The notes under the pieces: model-generated
Seen by the model: only the letters and a program-made list of their open reading frames with translations
What the model was told of the DNA's origin: nothing
Database searches by the model: none
In this document: piece after piece, positions 18,890 through 26,855 of the stretch
Layout of the letters: each line of letters begins with the position of its first letter
Numbering within the stretch: position 1 is the first letter of the stretch
Assembly: GCF_004117915.1 (NCBI RefSeq)
Contig: NZ_RSTD01000002.1
Location: 62,001-126,000, forward strand
DNA: 64,000 bases
From: Companilactobacillus metriopterae
Lineage (GTDB): Bacteria; Bacillota; Bacilli; Lactobacillales; Lactobacillaceae
Direction: 5' to 3'
Made by a program: the position numbers and the translations under genes

Positions 18890-19978
18890 CTAATCCATTA
18901 GTTTATTGTTTTTAACGTCTTCAACCGTTTTTGTTCCAGCAAGTTGCATAGTAATAGAAAGTTCCATATTGATATGTTCCATTACATCATATACACCTTG
19001 TGAACCACCTAGATTTAAACCATAAATGATTGGACGACCAATAGCAACTAAGTCAGCACCACTAGCAAGAGCTTTGAAAACATGTTCTCCACGTCTGATA
19101 CCACTATCGAAAATAACTGGTACTCTTTTAGCAACTTTTTCAGCAATAAGTGGAAGAACTTCAAATGAAGCAGGACCACCGTCAAGTTGACGACCACCAT
19201 GATTTGATACCCAGATTCCATCTGCACCAGCTTGAATGGCTGCTTCAGCGTCATCTGGAGATTGGATTCCCTTAACAATAACTGGTAAGCCACTTAGGTC
19301 TTTAATTTTTTGAATATCTTCAGGTACAAAATTTTGTTTAGCAGATGCATAAATTTCTCCGATTCCTTTACCTGTTCCATCAGTTTGACTATATTCAGCC
19401 AAATTAGGCATTGGTAGTGGAAATTCGAAATCATTAATTACATCTTCTTCACGATATCCACCTAGTGTTGAATCAACAGTTAGAACAATAGCTTTAACCT
19501 TTGCTTCAACAGCTTTTTTGATGATAAATTCATTGAATCCATCATCTTTACTCATATACAATTGGAAAAATTGTGGTGCATCAGGAGCAGCTGCGGCTGC
19601 ATCCTTGATTAGAGTGTTGGCATAAGTACTGATAGAGAAGATTGAGCCAGCCTTTGCCATACCAATGGCAGTATTAATTTCACCCTTTTCATGCGATAAT
19701 CCTTGTGCTGCGGAAGGTGCTTGAATGATAGGTGTCTTCAAATCAATATCCCATAATTTAGTACTTAAGTCAGCATGGTCGATTCCTTGCAAAACTCTAG
19801 GAACGATCTTTTTAGAATTGAATGAATCAGTATTTTGATCCATTGTCCATTCATCTTCTGAACCACCACGAATGTAACCAAAAGCACCAGGTTCCATTCT
19901 ATCTTTGACTTCTTTTTCTAATGATTTTAGATTAACAATTTTAATGTGTTCTTCTGCGTTACTTGCTTTATATGACAT
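18890..19978 (-). CDS. lctO: L-lactate oxidase (FMN-dependent alpha-hydroxy acid oxidase)
   Basis: A 362-residue TIM-barrel flavoenzyme of the glycolate/lactate oxidase family that oxidises L-lactate with oxygen to pyruvate and hydrogen peroxide. Visible active-site features are Tyr35 (FGYIRGG), Tyr141 (QLYMSKDD), Lys236 (VIVKGI), the catalytic base His260 in WVSNHGGRQLDGG with its Arg263, and the FMN phosphate segment IFDSGIRRGEHVFKALA. Length and start match oxidases of lactic acid bacteria better than membrane-bound lactate dehydrogenases. It has its own promoter and terminator. Exact substrate among short 2-hydroxy acids is inferred. Confidence 0.88.
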   Translation of the reverse strand: MSYKASNAEEHIKIVNLKSLEKEVKDRMEPGAFGYIRGGSEDEWTMDQNTDSFNSKKIVPRVLQGIDHADLSTKLWDIDLKTPIIQAPSAAQGLSHEKGEINTAIGMAKAGSIFSISTYANTLIKDAAAAAPDAPQFFQLYMSKDDGFNEFIIKKAVEAKVKAIVLTVDSTLGGYREEDVINDFEFPLPMPNLAEYSQTDGTGKGIGEIYASAKQNFVPEDIQKIKDLSGLPVIVKGIQSPDDAEAAIQAGADGIWVSNHGGRQLDGGPASFEVLPLIAEKVAKRVPVIFDSGIRRGEHVFKALASGADLVAIGRPIIYGLNLGGSQGVYDVMEHINMELSITMQLAGTKTVEDVKNNKLMD

Positions 19979-20020
19979 AATTATATACCCCTTGAATTAT
20001 TAATGATGAAAGCATTGATC

Positions 20021-20049
20021 ATAATAATTCTATATAATTTTTAAGTCAA
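20021..20049 (-). promoter_or_regulatory. Promoter of the lactate oxidase gene
   Basis: TTGACT (20044-20049) and TATTAT (20021-20026) on the minus strand, 17 bases apart. The rest of 20050-20180 is very AT-rich with no hairpin or gene that I can support. Confidence 0.65.
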
Positions 20050-20180
20050 ATATTTGTTTTGGGGAGTTGATTCTTAAAATATAAGTTGCTTCGTTAGGGT
20101 AAAATTATTGCATGATTTATTATAAATTTATTCCAGTCATGAATTTTTCTGCGTTAAAGATTAATTCTGAATTTTACTTT

Positions 20181-21148
20181 TTAGGGAACTTCTATATAAA
20201 AAAACAAATTTAAATGTGACCATTCATTTTTAAGTTTAATATTTTCATATCTATTCTTTACAGTAACAGGCTTCTCTGTTGTATATAGGTTAAGTGTATA
20301 CTGCACTTTTTTAGGATTATTTTTATATCCAGTAGAGATATAGTTTTGAAAGTTCGGTAAAAGTTCTCCAATTTGATTTGCATTCATAAAAATTGAAATA
20401 TTTCTATTGTTTATGGTTTGATTAACAACAAACAATTTGTAGTAATATTCATCGTTATCTTTTTTATTAATTTTCTTTTCTCTGTAAATCTGAATTTTAC
20501 CATACCAAATATTTTTCAATCTAGGGTCAGGTAATTTATATTTTTTTTTCGAATTCTTCAACTCATGGAAAAGATCATTTAATTCAAATAATGTTCCATC
20601 TTCTAGTAGCTGTTTTGTGTATCTATTTTTAACAACTTCTACTATTGTTTTTATTTTTTTTTGACGAGTAACAGTTTCCTTATTGGTTTTCTTATCTTTA
20701 TGATTTCTTTTAGACATGCCTATTTCAGCACTTGCATCATTTTTAGATAAGTTTTCTTTTTCAGTTTTCTCTTCTAAACTATCTTCAAAAAAACTTAATA
20801 CAGCTTCCCCTGAATTATATATTTTATTTTGATCATGATTTACTATTTCTTGAGATTTTACTTCCTGTTTGATGTTACATGTATGATAATTACCTGGCAT
20901 ATTTTTAAAGTACGATCTAACCTTAGTACTATAAGGCGCAGCTAACATAATCTGACACTTGCATCTTCCACTACCCGATTTATTTGTAGCATTACAAATA
21001 AAGTTATGCTGATCGTAACCGCCAATAACCAATTCTTTTGCGTCTTCTGAATTTATATTTTCTCCATATTTAGATTTATTATAATCTTTTGTTGGATGTG
21101 CATATTCTAAAGTAATATTTTATATCCGCCTTTACTTAATTTTCTCAT
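20181..21148 (-). pseudogene. Unknown Cys-rich protein gene (gene B), frameshifted near its 5' end
   Basis: I do not recognise this gene. The open part (TTG at 21032 to 20181, 283 codons) has no ribosome-binding site at its start. The same frame stays open upstream to about 21116, encoding residues such as ITLEYAHPTKDYNKSKYGE. An ATG at 21148, overlapping the end of gene A as ATGA, begins MRKLSKGGYK and then hits TAG at 21107. Adding one A to the A-run at 21118-21121 would join the two into an uninterrupted protein of about 322 residues. The N-terminal third has a C-x10-C-x-C-x23-H-x-C pattern (C13, C24, C26, H50, C52 of the 283-codon frame) that could bind zinc and faintly recalls the N-terminus of CoiA-like proteins. 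The middle is Lys/Glu-rich; the end may be a separate domain. A sequencing error is possible. Confidence 0.6.
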
Positions 21149-22094
21149 CCTGCTGCCTCTTATACGTTTTAATGAATTGCTCAGAAGAATATCTTTTTAT
21201 ATACTCTAAAATAAAATCAGGGTATTCTCTAAGAATATCAACTATATAGTTATTATTTGACCCGTATTTTGCCATAATTTCTTTTAAAAAAATGTCTTGA
21301 GTCAAATTTTTTCGTTTACTTTTTTCAGATACATACATTATTTTAAGAATAAAGTTTTTTGTAGAGTATGGTAATTTTTCCAACAATACTTCATTAGGTA
21401 TTAGCAGCCTATAGTCATCTTCCGTTCCTTCAGTTAGAACAACTGTAATATCATTTGCTAGTACCCAATTATTTAGTTTCCTATCCCAAACTTTAGCAGA
21501 TAAATTCCGAGTATCTAAATTAAACTCCCTTGCAGCCTTCTCAGTATATTCACTAAGTTCTCGAATACTTAAATTTAAAAGCAGGTCAGTATTTGCATCT
21601 TCTCCATACTCCTTAACCAAAGTAACAGTAAAAATATTTCCATATAAAAAATCTTCATAATCAGGTTGACTCTTTAAAATTTCAAAGGGTTCACGAAAAT
21701 ATTCAGATTTCAATCCATGTCCGGAACTGCTTTCATTCGAACCATAACCCAATCTGGGGAAAACCTTTTGTTCATGTGATTTTCTAAATACTTCCACCGC
21801 TGAATCTGTATCTAGTTTTGTTACATATCGCATAAACGAATCAAAATTTTTTAAAATCGATTCTCCGTCTATATCCTTGCAACTTGATAATAATGCCAAA
21901 TCTAAAAAAAGTTTTTCATCCTTTGTCTTATTAAAATGAATCTTATTTTTTTCCAAATAAATTCTCCCTGGCTTTTTGCCTATGTATTCACAAAAAGGAT
22001 GGGCTTTAAACTTTAATAAAAATACTATTGAATCATCTAAATTGAATGATAGAATAACTAGTGTAAATAAATTTTTTGCCTCTCCTGATCTCAT
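21132..22094 (-). CDS. Unknown protein (gene A) of a two-gene accessory module
   Basis: A protein of about 320 residues that I cannot assign to a family. It is mixed alpha/beta in composition, with no signal peptide, clear membrane segment or Walker motif. It has a short Gly/Ser patch (GYGSNESSSGHGL, about 115-127), an acidic stretch (TEGTEDDYRLLIP) and a basic, helical C-terminus (YIKRYSSEQFIKTYKRQQ). The first in-frame ATG (22124) overlaps the TATAAT at 22123-22128 and cannot be translated from that promoter, so I place the start at the ATG at 22094, with AAAGGA 11 bases upstream. The downstream gene begins as ATGA over its 3' end, so the two were probably coupled. The region is more AT-rich than its ribosomal neighbours, suggesting acquisition. 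Confidence 0.6.
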   Translation of the reverse strand: MRSGEAKNLFTLVILSFNLDDSIVFLLKFKAHPFCEYIGKKPGRIYLEKNKIHFNKTKDEKLFLDLALLSSCKDIDGESILKNFDSFMRYVTKLDTDSAVEVFRKSHEQKVFPRLGYGSNESSSGHGLKSEYFREPFEILKSQPDYEDFLYGNIFTVTLVKEYGEDANTDLLLNLSIRELSEYTEKAAREFNLDTRNLSAKVWDRKLNNWVLANDITVVLTEGTEDDYRLLIPNEVLLEKLPYSTKNFILKIMYVSEKSKRKNLTQDIFLKEIMAKYGSNNNYIVDILREYPDFILEYIKRYSSEQFIKTYKRQQDEKIK

Positions 22095-22128
22095 TCTAAG
22101 TGAGATCCTTTTTGTGTACCACATTATA
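22087..22128 (-). promoter_or_regulatory. -10 box and start-codon hairpin of gene A
   Basis: TATAAT lies at 22123-22128 on the minus strand, without a good -35. Downstream a perfect 7-bp stem (GATCTCA/TGAGATC, loop of seven, 22087-22107) includes part of the chosen ATG. A strong AGGAGAGG lies just after that ATG with no usual start codon behind it. The leader could limit translation, or the original start codon may have been lost. Confidence 0.45.
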
Positions 22129-22218
22129 ACATTTTTAACAATACAATTTAATAAAAAACTTAAAAACTATATATAGTAATAATTTTTTTAATTTTTACTA
22201 TATGTTAATTTAATACAA

Positions 22219-22432
22219 TTAAAAAACACCCTACCTTAACGGTAGGGTGTTTTTATAAACGAATGATATATATTTGCTTCACGAGATTTCTTAAGATCTA
22301 ATTTATTAAGTTTCTTTTATAAAGGAATCACCTGTCCATAAACCAGCTGATTTAAGAGCTAATCTAAAGTCAGGATCTACTTCCAGTAGTGCACGAGAGA
22401 TACATATTTTATTCCTATCTACCACCATTAAA
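22219..22432 (-). pseudogene. Decayed duplicate of the rpsI 3' end
   Basis: This stretch repeats the end of rpsI in the same orientation. Bases 22338-22403 match rpsI bases 23573-23638 at 64 of 66 positions. The downstream part (22219-22337) also aligns with the rpsI tail and terminator but with deletions and many substitutions, and traces continue upstream to about 22432 (CCACCATTAA). The reading frame is destroyed and only the terminator hairpin remains sound. It is a non-functional fragment, best explained as one arm of a direct repeat left by insertion of DNA at the 3' end of rpsI. Confidence 0.88.
22222..22254 (-). terminator. Terminator of the rpsI remnant
   Basis: A perfect 13-bp stem (AAAACACCCTACC and complement) with a five-base loop and T-tract. 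It corresponds to the terminator after the intact rpsI and is better paired than that copy. It would stop transcription from the MFS fragment before gene A. Confidence 0.88.
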
Positions 22433-22470
22433 TAAAGTATCATATTATTTTTATATATTTATACTCAATA

Positions 22471-23434
22471 TCATTTATATTTCTTCCTTTCAGTGAGAAC
22501 TCCAAAAACTGTAAATGCAGTTATAATCCAAGCAGCTAATAAAAATGTCTGGTTAAATGCACGTGTTAAATGTGTGTTCTTTAAATTTCTTAAATGTGTA
22601 AATAAATCCTTCAATCGTTCTCCAATATCCAGTCTTGAAATACCTTGATTAATATTAGTAAGCGAAGTATTAATTTTTCCTTGCTTTGATAAGGTGGTAG
22701 CTAGTTTTTCTTGGGATTTAAACAACTGATTAGGATTTAATCCAAAATCTGTCATCAAATCTGTTAATTTATTACCAAAATCAACTGCATTATTAACCGT
22801 CGGATCAGTCCCTGCCTGATAAATCAATAATAATTGTATTAACTGATTGATACTATTTTTTTTCTCTTGCGAATCCGGCATCTCTTCCAACATATATAAT
22901 TGATGCTGATATTTATTCAAAAGAGCCATTGAATTCGGATTATTTTTTACTAGGCTATATAAAATAGCTATGTTAGCATCATTCATTTCATTTTGAGAAA
23001 TTGAAATTTGATTTGCCATTCCTGAAATTGTCTCTGGTTTATCTGAAAATTGATTTTGTATATTAGACAATCCATCATGAATTTTTAATAAATTTGTATT
23101 TTGTGGCTTTTCTGTTGTATCTGTTTGTATCAATAATTTTTTAACATCACGATTAAGTGATATTTGAAAATTTGGATTATTTTCCATTTTTTTGGAATGC
23201 ATACTTTTAGCAATACGGTCATTGATTAAATTATTTATATTTTTTGGTAATTTTTTTGAATTTACTTGCTGAACTGACTCATGTTGAATAGTTTCTTTTT
23301 CAATATCGATATTGTGCATCATTGTTCCTACTAATAAGGCAATTCCTAGACACGTCCCTAACTGCCTTGAAGCATTAACTAATCCTGAGGCTATTCCAGC
23401 TTTATTTTCTGGAATAAACTGAACAGATAAATAA
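22471..23434 (-). pseudogene. C-terminal fragment of a DHA2-type MFS drug exporter
   Basis: An open frame runs leftward from the edge of the rpsI terminator. Its beginning, LSVQFIPENKAGIASGLVNA then SRQLGTCLGIALLVGT, is a typical late transmembrane helix of the EmrB/QacA (14-helix) branch of the major facilitator superfamily. A long hydrophilic loop follows, rich in Asn, Gln and Lys, and then a final helix (FLLAAWIITAFTVFGVL) and a basic tail. About 320 codons remain where a full transporter needs about 450-600, so the first ten or so helices are missing. The apparent start at 23322 (MMHNID) is an internal methionine without an RBS. A remnant of an inserted element is the likeliest origin. 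Confidence 0.8.
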
Positions 23435-23469
23435 CAAAAAAAACACCCTACCTTGACAGTAGAGTGTTT
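23435..23469 (-). terminator. Terminator after rpsI
   Basis: AAACACTCTAC pairs with GTAGGGTGTTT (one wobble pair) around a seven-base loop, followed by Ts, 20 bases after the rpsI stop. The MFS fragment begins right behind it. Confidence 0.88.
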
Positions 23470-23489
23470 GTATAAACGAATAATATATA

Positions 23490-23882
23490 TTAACGTTTTG
23501 AGAATTGTGAAGCTTTACGAGCTTTCTTAAGACCTGGTTTCTTACGTTCCTTCATACGAGGGTCACGTGTCAATAAACCAGCTGATTTAAGAGCTGATCT
23601 AAAGTCAGGATCTACTTCTAGTAGTGCACGAGAGATACCATGTCTGATAGCTCCTGCTTGTCCTGAGAATCCACCACCATTAACATTAACTAAAATGTCA
23701 TAGCTTGATCCTGTTTCTGTTACGTCCAAAGGTTGTTTCATATCAGCAATCAAATTGTCGAAAGGAATATAATCTTTGACGTCGCGGTCATTAATAGTAA
23801 TTTTACCGTTTCCTGGAACTAGTCTAACACGTGCAACTGAATCTTTGCGACGGCCTGTTCCAGCGTATGCTACTTGTGCCAA
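23490..23882 (-). CDS. rpsI: 30S ribosomal protein S9
   Basis: A complete S9 of 130 residues: [20 protein letters not shown] at the start and the basic tail [17 protein letters not shown], whose final Lys-Arg reaches the P-site tRNA on the ribosome. The start codon is TTG, placed by GGAGG eight bases upstream and by the conserved N-terminus. Cotranscribed with rplM 13 bases upstream. Its 3' end is duplicated at 22219-22432, so the locus looks like a former integration site. Confidence 0.97.
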   Translation of the reverse strand: MAQVAYAGTGRRKDSVARVRLVPGNGKITINDRDVKDYIPFDNLIADMKQPLDVTETGSSYDILVNVNGGGFSGQAGAIRHGISRALLEVDPDFRSALKSAGLLTRDPRMKERKKPGLKKARKASQFSKR

Positions 23883-23895
23883 ATTGTTTTCCTCC

Positions 23896-24339
23896 TTAGA
23901 TTAGTTTGTTGATATCCAACATTTCTGGATTTTGTGCTTGGTTGTTGTGTTCTGAACCTGCATATACATGCAATTTCATAATTTGCTTACGACCAAGACT
24001 GTTATGTGGAAGCATTCCACGAATTGAATCTTCGATAAACATTTCAGGTTTTGTAGCTAATTTTTCACCAGCTGAAATACTCTTGATTCCACCAGGATGA
24101 TTTGTATGATGATAATAAATCTTATCCTTAGCTTTTTTACCTGTTAGTTTAATTTTTTCTGCATTGATGATAATAACATTATCACCTGTATCAACGTTTG
24201 GTGTGTATGTAGGTTTGTTCTTTCCTCTTAGGATTGAAGCAACTACAGATGATAGTCTACCAAGAACTACATCAGTAGCATCAATAACATACCACTTACG
24301 TTCAACTTCACTTGCTTTTGCTAATGGTGTTGTACGCAT
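23896..24339 (-). CDS. rplM: 50S ribosomal protein L13
   Basis: A 147-residue L13 ([49 protein letters not shown]), an early assembly protein of the large subunit. The ATG at 24339 has GGAGG eight bases upstream; an in-frame ATG at 24354 overlaps that site and is rejected. Preceded by its own promoter and by a folded leader like those through which L13 controls its own operon in lactobacilli. Confidence 0.97.
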   Translation of the reverse strand: MRTTPLAKASEVERKWYVIDATDVVLGRLSSVVASILRGKNKPTYTPNVDTGDNVIIINAEKIKLTGKKAKDKIYYHHTNHPGGIKSISAGEKLATKPEMFIEDSIRGMLPHNSLGRKQIMKLHVYAGSEHNNQAQNPEMLDINKLI

Positions 24340-24354
24340 TACAATTTCCTCCAT

Positions 24355-24410
24355 GATCTTTGTTTGACTACAATAAGTTTCCGGGGCTTATCGTGGGGCA
24401 AACAATACCA
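24355..24410 (-). ncRNA. Candidate L13 leader RNA
   Basis: The rplM 5' UTR folds into an outer stem (TTGTTTG at 24360-24366 with CAAACAA at 24399-24405) enclosing an inner ATAAG/CTTAT hairpin with a CCCCGGAAA loop. Position, size and shape agree with the L13 leader described in Lactobacillales. A covariance-model search would confirm it. Confidence 0.6.
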
Positions 24411-24416
24411 ACGTCC

Positions 24417-24445
24417 ATATTACATGGATTTGACCTTCTAGTCAA
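24417..24445 (-). promoter_or_regulatory. rplM-rpsI promoter
   Basis: TTGACT (24440-24445) and TAATAT (24417-24422) on the minus strand, 17 bases apart. Confidence 0.75.
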
Positions 24446-24463
24446 TGGTATTTGCCTTATTTT

Positions 24464-25207
24464 TTAATAAAAAACTTCTTTTAAATACAGTCCACTAGCA
24501 GGAGCACATCCCCTCGCCTGTTCACGATCTTTAACCTCATACAACCTTAACAAATCATGTACATCTCGGCGTCCATTGCCAATTTCTAGCAGCGTCGCAA
24601 CTAGTATCCTAACCATGTTATACAAGAATCCATTTCCAGTGAACTCAAATACTAGTTCACTGGATTTTTCATCAAATTTAACTGTTGCTTCATAGATGGT
24701 TCTGACCTTATCTTCTATCACACCACCACTAGCTGCAAAACTAGTAAAGTCATGTGTTCCTATCAAATCCTTGATAGCAGTCTCAATTTTCTCTAGCTCA
24801 AATGGATATGGATAGTGACCAGTATAGAATCTCTTAAACGGATCAGTATAATGTCCACAATCTACTCGATACTGGTAAGTCTTCTTCTTAACTCCAAATC
24901 TTGCATGGAATTCTTCATCGACTATTTCAGATTCTAAGATCAATATATCCAATGGCATTAGAGAATTCATCGCACGCAACATATTCTCCGCAGGAATTTC
25001 ACCTGGATAATCAAAGTGAATTATCTGACCGAGAGCATGAACTCCTGCATCAGTTCTACCAGAACCAAATATATCAACATGTTGTCCTTTAGTCATTTTT
25101 TCTAGCGATTGTTCAATGACTCCCTGCACAGTTCTTAAGTCTGTCTGTCGTTGGAAACCATGAAATCTTGTTCCATCATAAGATATTTTTAATTTATATC
25201 TAGTCAT
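24464..25207 (-). CDS. truA: tRNA pseudouridine(38-40) synthase TruA
   Basis: A 247-residue pseudouridine synthase that modifies positions 38-40 of the tRNA anticodon arm. The catalytic Asp53 lies in [27 protein letters not shown] and the C-terminal [17 protein letters not shown] are further family segments. Its ATG directly follows the ecfT stop codon and its RBS (AGGAG) is inside ecfT, so it is coupled to the ECF module. The ecfA1-ecfA2-ecfT-truA order is common to Bacilli. Confidence 0.96.
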   Translation of the reverse strand: MTRYKLKISYDGTRFHGFQRQTDLRTVQGVIEQSLEKMTKGQHVDIFGSGRTDAGVHALGQIIHFDYPGEIPAENMLRAMNSLMPLDILILESEIVDEEFHARFGVKKKTYQYRVDCGHYTDPFKRFYTGHYPYPFELEKIETAIKDLIGTHDFTSFAASGGVIEDKVRTIYEATVKFDEKSSELVFEFTGNGFLYNMVRILVATLLEIGNGRRDVHDLLRLYEVKDREQARGCAPASGLYLKEVFY

Positions 25208-26005
25208 CTAATAACTCCTAACTAGTAATAAACATACCGTCAATAAAGCTATTACTAACACTGTATAGTTATCGATTTTTTTCCAGTGAAGTTGACGATA
25301 CTTTGTTCTACCTTCACCATCTTTGTAACCACGTGACTCCATAGCTATTGCTAAATCGTAAGCAATAGAAAAACTACTTACAAATAGTGGAATCAAAATT
25401 GGAACAAATGACTTAATTCTTTTCAAAAGACCACCTTCACCAAAATCGACACCACGAGCTCTCTGAGCGTCCATAATTTTGACAGTTTCATCTATTAGCA
25501 ATGGAACAAATCTAAGCGCTATGGATAAACTAAGTGCCACCTGAGTGACAGGAAACTTCACATATCTTAATGGTTTCAAAATACTCTCAATTGAATCAGA
25601 TATTTCAATAGGAGTAGTAGTTAAAGTTAACAGTGTTGAGATAAAAATAATTACAACAAATCTTAATAAGATATATCCTGCAATAACCATACCATCTGTG
25701 GACAATTGCAATACTCCAAATTTCCACAGCGGATCTGTAGATGGAGTAAAGAACATCTGTAACAACACCGTGAATACGATTAAGAACAGCATCGGTCTAA
25801 GACCCTTTATGAAAAAGCCAATATTAATTTTAGATAAATACACACTAAATAAAACAAACGCGAGCAATAAAGCATAACTTGCAACGTTATTTGCTAAAAA
25901 AACGATACCTATAAAATAAAATGTAATTAAAAATTTACCACGAGGATCTAATCGATAAATAATCGAATCCCCAGGTAAATATCTTCCGAAAATTAATTTA
26001 TCCAT
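25208..26005 (-). CDS. ecfT: ECF transporter transmembrane subunit EcfT
   Basis: A 265-residue membrane protein, the shared transmembrane coupler of group II energy-coupling-factor vitamin and metal importers. It has five to six hydrophobic helices and the two cytoplasmic Arg-Gly motifs that grip the ATPases (DAQRARGVDF and AMESRGYKDG). It pairs with EcfA1 and EcfA2 encoded just upstream and serves several substrate-binding S components encoded elsewhere. Its start overlaps the ecfA2 end by 8 bp. Confidence 0.95.
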   Translation of the reverse strand: MDKLIFGRYLPGDSIIYRLDPRGKFLITFYFIGIVFLANNVASYALLLAFVLFSVYLSKINIGFFIKGLRPMLFLIVFTVLLQMFFTPSTDPLWKFGVLQLSTDGMVIAGYILLRFVVIIFISTLLTLTTTPIEISDSIESILKPLRYVKFPVTQVALSLSIALRFVPLLIDETVKIMDAQRARGVDFGEGGLLKRIKSFVPILIPLFVSSFSIAYDLAIAMESRGYKDGEGRTKYRQLHWKKIDNYTVLVIALLTVCLLLVRSY

Positions 26006-26855
26006 TATTCTCCAATTGCTCTTTAATCATATTTGAAAGTTCATCTATAGTAATTGGTAATTGATCAAATACATACTTTTTCTCTGCTAACTTTTTAGCA
26101 AAATTGGCACTTTGAGGTAAACTTACAATCCCACTATCTACCAATTCTTTATTGTTGAAAATTTCTTTAGGCGTACCTTGTCCAACTAACTTAGAATTTT
26201 GCATAACATAAGTATACTCGGCATAGTCAGCAACGTCATCCATATTGTGTGTGACCAAAATAATTGTTTTACCCTGTTTATTCAACTTCTTAAATAAATC
26301 CATAATTTCAATTCTTCCCACTGGATCTAAGCCTGCTGTTGGCTCATCTAAGATGATTGTTTCAGGATTACTGGCAAGTACACCAGCAATCGCTACACGG
26401 CGCATCTGCCCACCAGAAAGATCAAATGGAGACTGTTGTAGATAACTCTCTTCAATTCCTACCAATTTGAGTGCATCTTTTGCAGATTCTCGTGCCTCTT
26501 CTTCAGTCGCACCAAAATTCATAGGGCCGAACATAATATCCTTTTCCACAGTTTCCTCAAATAATTGACTCTCAGGAAATTGAAAAACCATGCCGATTTT
26601 TTGGCGCAAAGGTTTTAGGTTTTTATTATTGGTCTTGGAATCAATTTCTCGATCTCCAATTTTAATAGTTCCCGAAGTAGGTTTAAGGAGTGCATTGATA
26701 TGTTTTACTAGTGTTGATTTTCCACTACCAGTTTTTCCTATCAATGCTGTAAAGGATTTGTCTTTTATAGTGAGAGAGACACCATCTAATCCCAACCCTG
26801 CATCAGGATTTTGTGACTCATAAGAGTGAGATACATTATTTAGTTTAATTTCCAT
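25998..26855 (-). CDS. ecfA2: ECF transporter ATPase EcfA2
   Basis: A 285-residue ABC ATPase with Walker A IGKTGSGKST, signature LSGGQMRRVAIAG and Walker B TIILDEPTAGLD. The C-terminal extension (LPITIDELSNMIKEQLENNG) is typical of the second ECF ATPase. It forms a heterodimer with EcfA1 that powers vitamin uptake through EcfT. The start is 16 bp inside ecfA1, with a rather distant GAGGAA upstream, so coupling to ecfA1 translation is likely. Confidence 0.95.
   Translation of the reverse strand: MEIKLNNVSHSYESQNPDAGLGLDGVSLTIKDKSFTALIGKTGSGKSTLVKHINALLKPTSGTIKIGDREIDSKTNNKNLKPLRQKIGMVFQFPESQLFEETVEKDIMFGPMNFGATEEEARESAKDALKLVGIEESYLQQSPFDLSGGQMRRVAIAGVLASNPETIILDEPTAGLDPVGRIEIMDLFKKLNKQGKTIILVTHNMDDVADYAEYTYVMQNSKLVGQGTPKEIFNNKELVDSGIVSLPQSANFAKKLAEKKYVFDQLPITIDELSNMIKEQLENNG

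Noticed and set aside
22219-22432. A second functional rpsI gene
   Set aside because: Only the 3' part is present, with deletions and no open frame.
23086-23322. A start codon for an intact 283-residue protein at 23322
   Set aside because: No Shine-Dalgarno, and the frame continues upstream with a recognisable MFS transmembrane helix, so the Met is internal to a truncated transporter.
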